Of a stretch of 9,330 nucleotides of DNA, positions 6,204 to 9,330 are shown in pieces; position 1 is the first letter of the stretch, and each line of letters begins with the position of its first letter. The stretch is from Promethearchaeota archaeon (GTDB lineage: Archaea; Asgardarchaeota; Lokiarchaeia; Sigynarchaeales; SOKP01): assembly GCA_019894655.1 (NCBI GenBank), contig JAGXNZ010000072.1:1-9330 (forward strand). The letters are read 5' to 3'. The notes beneath the pieces were generated by a model. It was not told the DNA's origin. It saw only the letters and a program-made list of their open reading frames with translations, and searched no databases. The translations under genes and the position numbers were made by a program.

Positions 6204-6275
6204 ATGGTAGAAATAGAACAAGTATTCATTACTAATTTAATTGTCAACAGAATGAAGGTGAAGATAGTTTGGTAA
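6204..6275 (+). CDS. Small ORF (23 aa) overlapping the start of the 7-TM gene
   Basis: ATG 6204 opens a 23-codon frame (MVEIEQVFITNLIVNRM, then KVKIVW) ending in TAA at 6273-6275, which overlaps the TTG start of the next gene by 7 bases. The AGGTGA that serves that TTG lies inside this small frame. A TATA-like element about 24 bases upstream would make the ORF leaderless. The arrangement is that of translational coupling, where a ribosome finishing the small ORF re-initiates at the TTG. It is also possible that the ORF is a chance frame and the region a plain 5' leader. No homology is recognised. Confidence 0.35.
   Translation: MVEIEQVFITNLIVNRMKVKIVW
6256..6261 (+). promoter_or_regulatory. 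Shine-Dalgarno AGGTGA that decides the TTG start at 6269
   Basis: AGGTGA complements the 3' end of archaeal 16S rRNA (CACCU) and sits 7 bases before TTG 6269. The alternative ATG 6287 would be 25 bases away, so the TTG is preferred. The same signal type precedes the GTPase gene. Confidence 0.6.
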
Positions 6276-7360
6276 GTTTAAGCGAAATGTTTGATTTTAC
6301 CATATCCATCTTATCTTTGATTTTAATAACAATTGCAATTATTTTATTAATTCGCAATTATCTTGCAAATAAACATATTCATATGTTTTACTTAATAGTA
6401 GCATGGTTATCATTTCTGATTAATCAAATATTCTTTCTAATTGCCTCTCTTGATCTAGGTATAGAAAGACATTTATACATGTTCTTAGCTTTTATAGATA
6501 ACTTTTTTTTTATCTCAGGGTCAGTTTTTATTGTACTATTCGGTGAATCTATTTCAAGAAAAACTCCAAGCATTAAAAAGATGATATGGCTTTCCACATT
6601 TATAGCAGTTTATTCTTATAGTTCATTTCTCAATTATATTATTTTTGAAAGCATTCCAATTCCAAATGATATTGTTTTTCTTAATTCAAGCATCATGAAT
6701 TTGAGTTTCATAATCTTGATGCTAACAGGTGGATTTCTAATGTCTTTTTATTTATTTAAAATTTACAGGGTTGCTCCACCTAACCTTAAAAGGAACTCAC
6801 TTTTTTCATTTATAGGGGGTATTATCTTTAGCATAACACCACTCATTTTCCTTGTTGGGTTTCAACAAGCATCTGGGTTATTAGTTTTATCCACTTCAAT
6901 TGGAATGTTAACAATAGTTTCAGCAGTTTTTATCAAGAATCCAAAACTAGCTTTTATATTACCTTTCAAGGTGATACGATTAAGTGCTATTAATTCAAAT
7001 AGTGGTATACTTTTGTTCTCACATAATTGGACAGCTGCAAAAGAAGTTAAAGGTGATCATTTGGTTTCAGCAATGTTTCAGGGAATCATTCTGATTTTAA
7101 GAGAATCATTAGGAAAGGGAGATATACGAGAAATAAATTTGGAGAACGCTATCGTGATTGCACAAAAAAGCAGTACATATCCTGTTTTTTATATTTTGAT
7201 TGCTACAAGGACATCGAAATCATTAAAGAATAGTTTAAACTCCTTTATTAAACACTTTGAAATTAAATTTTCTAGCATACTAGATAATCCTATTAACTAT
7301 GCAAAGTTTTCAGCAGCAACTGAGATAATTTTAGATATTTTCTCACATTTGCCTGAATAA
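6269..7360 (+). CDS. Seven-TM receptor-like protein with C-terminal cytosolic longin/roadblock-like domain
   Basis: This 363-residue protein has seven predicted TM helices near 10-28, 39-61, 69-92, 105-126, 134-165, 178-198 and 203-222. Charged loops follow the positive-inside rule closely: RNYLANK, SRKTPSIKK, KIYRVAPPNLKR and KNPK all fall on one side, and DLGIE, ESIPIPND and QQAS on the other. This gives N-out/C-in topology, as in 7-TM receptors. Residues about 233-363 are soluble and read as strand (SGILLFSHNW), helix (DHLVSAMFQGIILILRESLG), strands (REINLENAIVIAQ; VFYILIATRT) and helix (LKNSLNSFIKHFEIKFSSIL). That order and size fit a longin/roadblock-type fold, a class that binds or regulates small GTPases. 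The fold call comes from pattern only. The next gene on the same strand is a small GTPase, which supports a signalling role. No kinase, HAMP or methyl-accepting domain is present. Ligand unknown. Stop: TAA. Confidence 0.7.
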   Translation: MVSLSEMFDFTISILSLILITIAIILLIRNYLANKHIHMFYLIVAWLSFLINQIFFLIASLDLGIERHLYMFLAFIDNFFFISGSVFIVLFGESISRKTPSIKKMIWLSTFIAVYSYSSFLNYIIFESIPIPNDIVFLNSSIMNLSFIILMLTGGFLMSFYLFKIYRVAPPNLKRNSLFSFIGGIIFSITPLIFLVGFQQASGLLVLSTSIGMLTIVSAVFIKNPKLAFILPFKVIRLSAINSNSGILLFSHNWTAAKEVKGDHLVSAMFQGIILILRESLGKGDIREINLENAIVIAQKSSTYPVFYILIATRTSKSLKNSLNSFIKHFEIKFSSILDNPINYAKFSAATEIILDIFSHLPE

Positions 7361-7451
7361 TTCCTTGAACCATTAATTTACTCTTTTAAGAATATAATTT
7401 TTAACCTTCTCTTTAAATGTGGCTATAACTATTATATTTACCTTTAAGATA

Positions 7452-7460
7452 ATTATATAT
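7452..7460 (+). promoter_or_regulatory. TATA-like box for the GTPase gene
   Basis: TTATATATA in the 237-base gap 7361-7597 is the best TATA candidate for the GTPase gene. If used, transcription would begin near 7480-7485 and give a leader of about 115 bases containing the second direct repeat copy and the inverted repeat. Other AT-rich stretches in this gap could serve instead. Confidence 0.3.
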
Positions 7461-7462
7461 AC

Positions 7463-7515
7463 TAAAAGTAACAAAATATAAATAGTAAAGATAGTAAAAG
7501 TAATAAAATATCAAT
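7463..7515. repeat. Direct repeat pair (21 bases, 2 mismatches) upstream of the GTPase gene
   Basis: TAAAAGTAACAAAATATAAA plus one base (7463-7483) recurs as TAAAAGTAATAAAATATCAA plus one base (7495-7515). The copies differ at two positions and start 32 bases apart, about three helical turns. The segment between them adds a shorter AGTAAAG echo (7484-7490). Placement at the likely promoter suggests a regulator-binding array, though AT-rich drift is possible. Confidence 0.4.
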
Positions 7516-7529
7516 TGTAATTATTCTCC

Positions 7530-7564
7530 TTGGTTAGCATCTTTCTAAATCATTCCCTAACCAA
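7530..7564 (+). promoter_or_regulatory. Inverted repeat (8-bp arms) in the GTPase leader
   Basis: TTGGTTAG (7530-7537) and CTAACCAA (7557-7564) are perfect reverse complements separated by 19 bases. The repeat ends 33 bases before TTG 7598 and 22 bases before the Shine-Dalgarno sequence. It could be an mRNA hairpin, a repressor site with arms 27 bases apart, or a chance match. Confidence 0.4.
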
Positions 7565-7586
7565 AGCGAGAAACATCCAACACATT

Positions 7587-7591
7587 GGTGA
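7587..7591 (+). promoter_or_regulatory. Shine-Dalgarno GGTGA that decides the TTG start at 7598
   Basis: GGTGA lies 6 bases before TTG 7598. The resulting protein has seven or eight residues before the first GTPase strand, as normal for the family. No ATG lies in frame upstream of the P-loop. Confidence 0.6.
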
Positions 7592-7597
7592 ACCCAA

Positions 7598-8116
7598 TTG
7601 GAAAAATCGTCTTATAAATTTAAAGTATGCTTGTTCGGTCCTGGAAATGTAGGTAAAACATCTCTGCTTATTAGATACATCAAAGACTACTTTAGTACTG
7701 ATTTGAAACAAACCATAGGCTCAAGTTTTTTGATAAAAGATGTCGAAATCGACCAAAAAAATGTAAGACTCTTACTATGGGATATAGGTGGGCAAGATCA
7801 GTTCGCTAAACTGCGTACGATTTATTTTAAGGGAAGTAATGCAGCTTTTGGCGTATTTGATGTAACTAGTCCCCAATCTCTTCTAAAACTTCCTGGTTGG
7901 GTCAGTAGTATAAAAAAAACGGTGAAAAAATCAATCCCAATGATTATTGTTGGGAATAAGATCGATTTAGAACGCCAAGTGGAGAGACAGGAAGCAGAGG
8001 ATCTAGCAAAAAGATTAAGTTGTGATTACTTAGAAACATCTGCTAAAACAGGAGAAAAAGTTGAGATCGCATTCGAAAGTATTGCTCGAGCTTGCTTGAA
8101 TTTGATTGAGGAATAA
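7598..8116 (+). CDS. Small Ras/Arf-superfamily GTPase
   Basis: This 172-residue protein has the complete G-domain set. G1 is GPGNVGKTS (14-22). G2 is Thr39 in QTIGSSF, like Rab TIG-x-x-F. G3 is WDIGGQ (61-66) with the catalytic-type Gln66. G4 is NKID (120-123) and G5 is TSAK (147-150). The length equals a bare G domain. G3 is mixed: W-D-x-G-G-Q-D is typical of Arf/Sar proteins, while FAKLR-x-x-Y-F-K-G after it is Ras/Rab-like. There is no Gly2 for myristoylation and no C-terminal cysteine motif for prenylation (it ends NLIEE), so it is probably cytosolic and reaches membranes through a partner. It should act as a GTP-dependent switch. The 7-TM longin-like protein is the gene upstream on the same strand. 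TTG start is set by GGTGA. It converges on the HAD gene with 31 bases between. Such GTPases are typical of Asgard archaea but also occur in other prokaryotes. Confidence 0.9.
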   Translation: MEKSSYKFKVCLFGPGNVGKTSLLIRYIKDYFSTDLKQTIGSSFLIKDVEIDQKNVRLLLWDIGGQDQFAKLRTIYFKGSNAAFGVFDVTSPQSLLKLPGWVSSIKKTVKKSIPMIIVGNKIDLERQVERQEAEDLAKRLSCDYLETSAKTGEKVEIAFESIARACLNLIEE

Positions 8117-8147
8117 ACTTCAATGAGAGTTCTTCTTAAATAAATAG

Positions 8148-8780
8148 TTAACTTATTTTTATCCCGAATTTTAGAAGTTCTTCAACCAAATTATCCAATC
8201 CCATATATCTTATTGCATTTATACCCAAATCCCTAGCTGATCGGACATTGTTTAAACCATCGTCGATAAATAAAATTTCTTCTGGTTTGCATCTGGCTTT
8301 TTGTATAGCTAGTTTAAACATTTTCGGATCTGGTTTGGTGATATGAATTTCATGAGAAAGTATAAATTCATCAAAGATTTCCCAGATATCCCACTTTTGT
8401 TTCTTTAAATACTTCCAATGGCTTGAATTAATATTTGACATGCAAATAAATTTAAAATCGTTTGAATTCTTAATCTTTTTTATTAAATCTACAATATCTA
8501 GATTCAACTTATCAATGATGCTGTTAAATGAATCAAAAAATTGAGTTTGGTCGAGAGCACAAGTTCCTAGTACATCACAAGATTGTTTGTAAAATTCTTC
8601 ATCGGTTATTTTACCTTGATGATATATGTCTGATTGACGAAAAAATTCTAACATTATAGGTGTTTGAGGTTTATTCAACGGAGATGGATTAATAACATCA
8701 TTGAAAAATCTACTAAAATCCAGGTCAATTACAACATCTCCTAAATCAATAATTATGCATTTAATCGTCATTCTGATCAT
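8148..8780 (-). CDS. HAD-superfamily hydrolase (subfamily IA, YihX-like phosphatase)
   Basis: This 210-residue soluble phosphatase has all four HAD motifs. Motif I is DLGDVVIDLD with nucleophile Asp12. Motif II is MSNIN (Ser115), motif III Lys149 in HITKPDP and motif IV Asp173-Asp174 in ILFIDDG. As in YihX-like sugar phosphatases (DLGNVIVD), the residue two after the nucleophile is Gly instead of the usual acid/base Asp. A helical cap fills residues 20-95. The substrate is likely a small phosphorylated metabolite such as a sugar phosphate or nucleotide; sequence does not tell which. ATG 8780 is the upstream start; ATG 8771, three codons in, sits 26 bases after a TATA-like TATATTTAAA and could be the true one. 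It lies 25 bases downstream of thrS on the same strand, yet the TATA box suggests its own promoter. Stop: TAA. Confidence 0.87.
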   Translation of the reverse strand: MIRMTIKCIIIDLGDVVIDLDFSRFFNDVINPSPLNKPQTPIMLEFFRQSDIYHQGKITDEEFYKQSCDVLGTCALDQTQFFDSFNSIIDKLNLDIVDLIKKIKNSNDFKFICMSNINSSHWKYLKKQKWDIWEIFDEFILSHEIHITKPDPKMFKLAIQKARCKPEEILFIDDGLNNVRSARDLGINAIRYMGLDNLVEELLKFGIKIS

Positions 8781-8792
8781 CTGTAATCTTGT

Positions 8793-8802
8793 TTTAAATA
8801 TA
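8793..8802 (-). promoter_or_regulatory. TATA-like box of the HAD hydrolase gene
   Basis: The minus strand reads TATATTTAAA between the thrS stop (8806-8808) and the HAD start. Its centre is about 26 bases before ATG 8771 and 17 before ATG 8780. The first spacing fits a leaderless archaeal start better and favours ATG 8771. Confidence 0.4.
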
Positions 8803-8805
8803 ACT

Positions 8806-9330
8806 TTACTTTCTGAAATAAACTTTAGTCGAGAATTTTCTAAATGGTTTAGGTAATTTATGTTTAGGAAATCCTTTAGTGTCTTCGTTTAACATTTCAA
8901 TAAGCTCGCTTAGTTTTAGATCGTTAACATTTTTTGATGTTTCCATTTTCGGACCTCTTGGATGCCCTATTAGCCTTTTTCTTACTGAAATAGTTTGATC
9001 TTCTTGTTCTTTTTTACCGAGTATTATTGTATAGGGAATCCAATCAATTTCGGATTGTCTAATTTTTTTACCTAATTTCTCATTTCTATCGTCAAAATCT
9101 ACTCTGTAAGATTCTTTACTGAGAATTTCAAGTATTTTCTCAGCATAGTCGAACTGATCATTACTTATAGTTAAAATCCTTACTTGTATAGGGGATAACC
9201 AGGTTCTAAATCCCGGAACGATTTTATCTTTATTTCGAATTGCCGTCTCGATTAAACCCCACAAGATTCTCTCTAAACCTCCTGTTGGAGAATTATGAAG
9301 AATAACCGGGTATTTCGTCTCACCATCTTC
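8806..9330 (-). CDS. thrS: Threonyl-tRNA synthetase, C-terminal part (cut by window edge)
   Basis: The last 174 codons of the enzyme that charges tRNA-Thr are present. The frame is open to the window edge. It begins in the class II catalytic core: PVILHNSPTGGLERILWGLI is motif 3, with the ATP-binding Arg in LERI. The anticodon-binding domain (HGTP type) follows, marked by WLSPIQVRIL, YRVDFDDRNEKLGKKIRQSE, WIPYTIILGKKE and SVRKR. The PTG-x-x-ER form of motif 3 is the archaeal type of ThrRS; bacterial enzymes have a different sequence there. The tail HKLPKPFRKFSTKVYFRK is basic. A TTG at 9264 lies inside motif 3 and is not a start. Stop: TAA. The N-terminal editing domain and most of the catalytic core lie outside the window. 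Confidence 0.95.
   Translation of the reverse strand, partial: EDGETKYPVILHNSPTGGLERILWGLIETAIRNKDKIVPGFRTWLSPIQVRILTISNDQFDYAEKILEILSKESYRVDFDDRNEKLGKKIRQSEIDWIPYTIILGKKEQEDQTISVRKRLIGHPRGPKMETSKNVNDLKLSELIEMLNEDTKGFPKHKLPKPFRKFSTKVYFRK

Noticed and set aside
9262..9264. TTG 9264 as the start of a short 152-residue protein
   Set aside because: The frame continues upstream to the window edge with ThrRS motif 3, so this is an internal leucine codon of a truncated thrS.
1..9330. tRNA or rRNA genes, CRISPR arrays, insertion sequences, attachment sites
   Set aside because: No T-loop-like GGTTCGA with matching stems, no regularly spaced repeats, no transposase or integrase motifs, and no terminal inverted repeats with target duplications were seen by eye.

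Overview
The window looks like chromosomal DNA of an archaeon, most probably an Asgard (Lokiarchaeia-like) lineage. The DNA is strongly A+T rich. The threonyl-tRNA synthetase fragment is of the archaeal type. An ATP-grasp ligase resembles the methanofuran enzyme MfnD. There is also a eukaryote-like Ras/Arf-family GTPase, and a seven-helix membrane protein that appears to end in a longin/roadblock-like domain. Several genes have a TATA-like box about 25-31 bases before the start codon and no Shine-Dalgarno sequence, which suggests leaderless transcripts; two others start with TTG behind a GGTGA Shine-Dalgarno sequence. The lineage is inferred from gene content and was not tested by phylogeny.

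Layout. At 1-443 (minus) lies the N-terminal part of an unrecognised alpha-helical protein, cut by the window edge. It diverges from an MfnD-like ATP-grasp ligase (547-1866, plus). That ligase converges on, and overlaps by 8 bases, a membrane-anchored winged-helix protein (minus, ending at 1859). The winged-helix reading frame has no ATG, GTG or TTG upstream of its DNA-binding domain. It is in the same frame as the 4-helix membrane protein before it (2771-3178, minus) and is separated from it only by one TAG codon. Next come two tandem paralogous multi-pass acyltransferase-like proteins of the DUF1624/HGSNAT type (3300-4694 and 4871-6136, plus).

The most interesting part is 6204-8116 (plus): a 23-codon small ORF overlapping the start of a 7-TM protein with a cytosolic C-terminal domain, then a 237-base gap with repeats and an inverted repeat, then a soluble small GTPase with no lipidation site. 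I propose that the 7-TM protein and the GTPase form a membrane receptor/GTPase pair.

The right end holds a HAD phosphatase (8148-8780, minus) just downstream of the C-terminal part of thrS (8806-9330, minus, cut by the window edge).

No tRNA, rRNA, CRISPR array, transposase or phage gene was seen. No stretch over 300 bases lacks a gene; the longest gap is 7361-7597.
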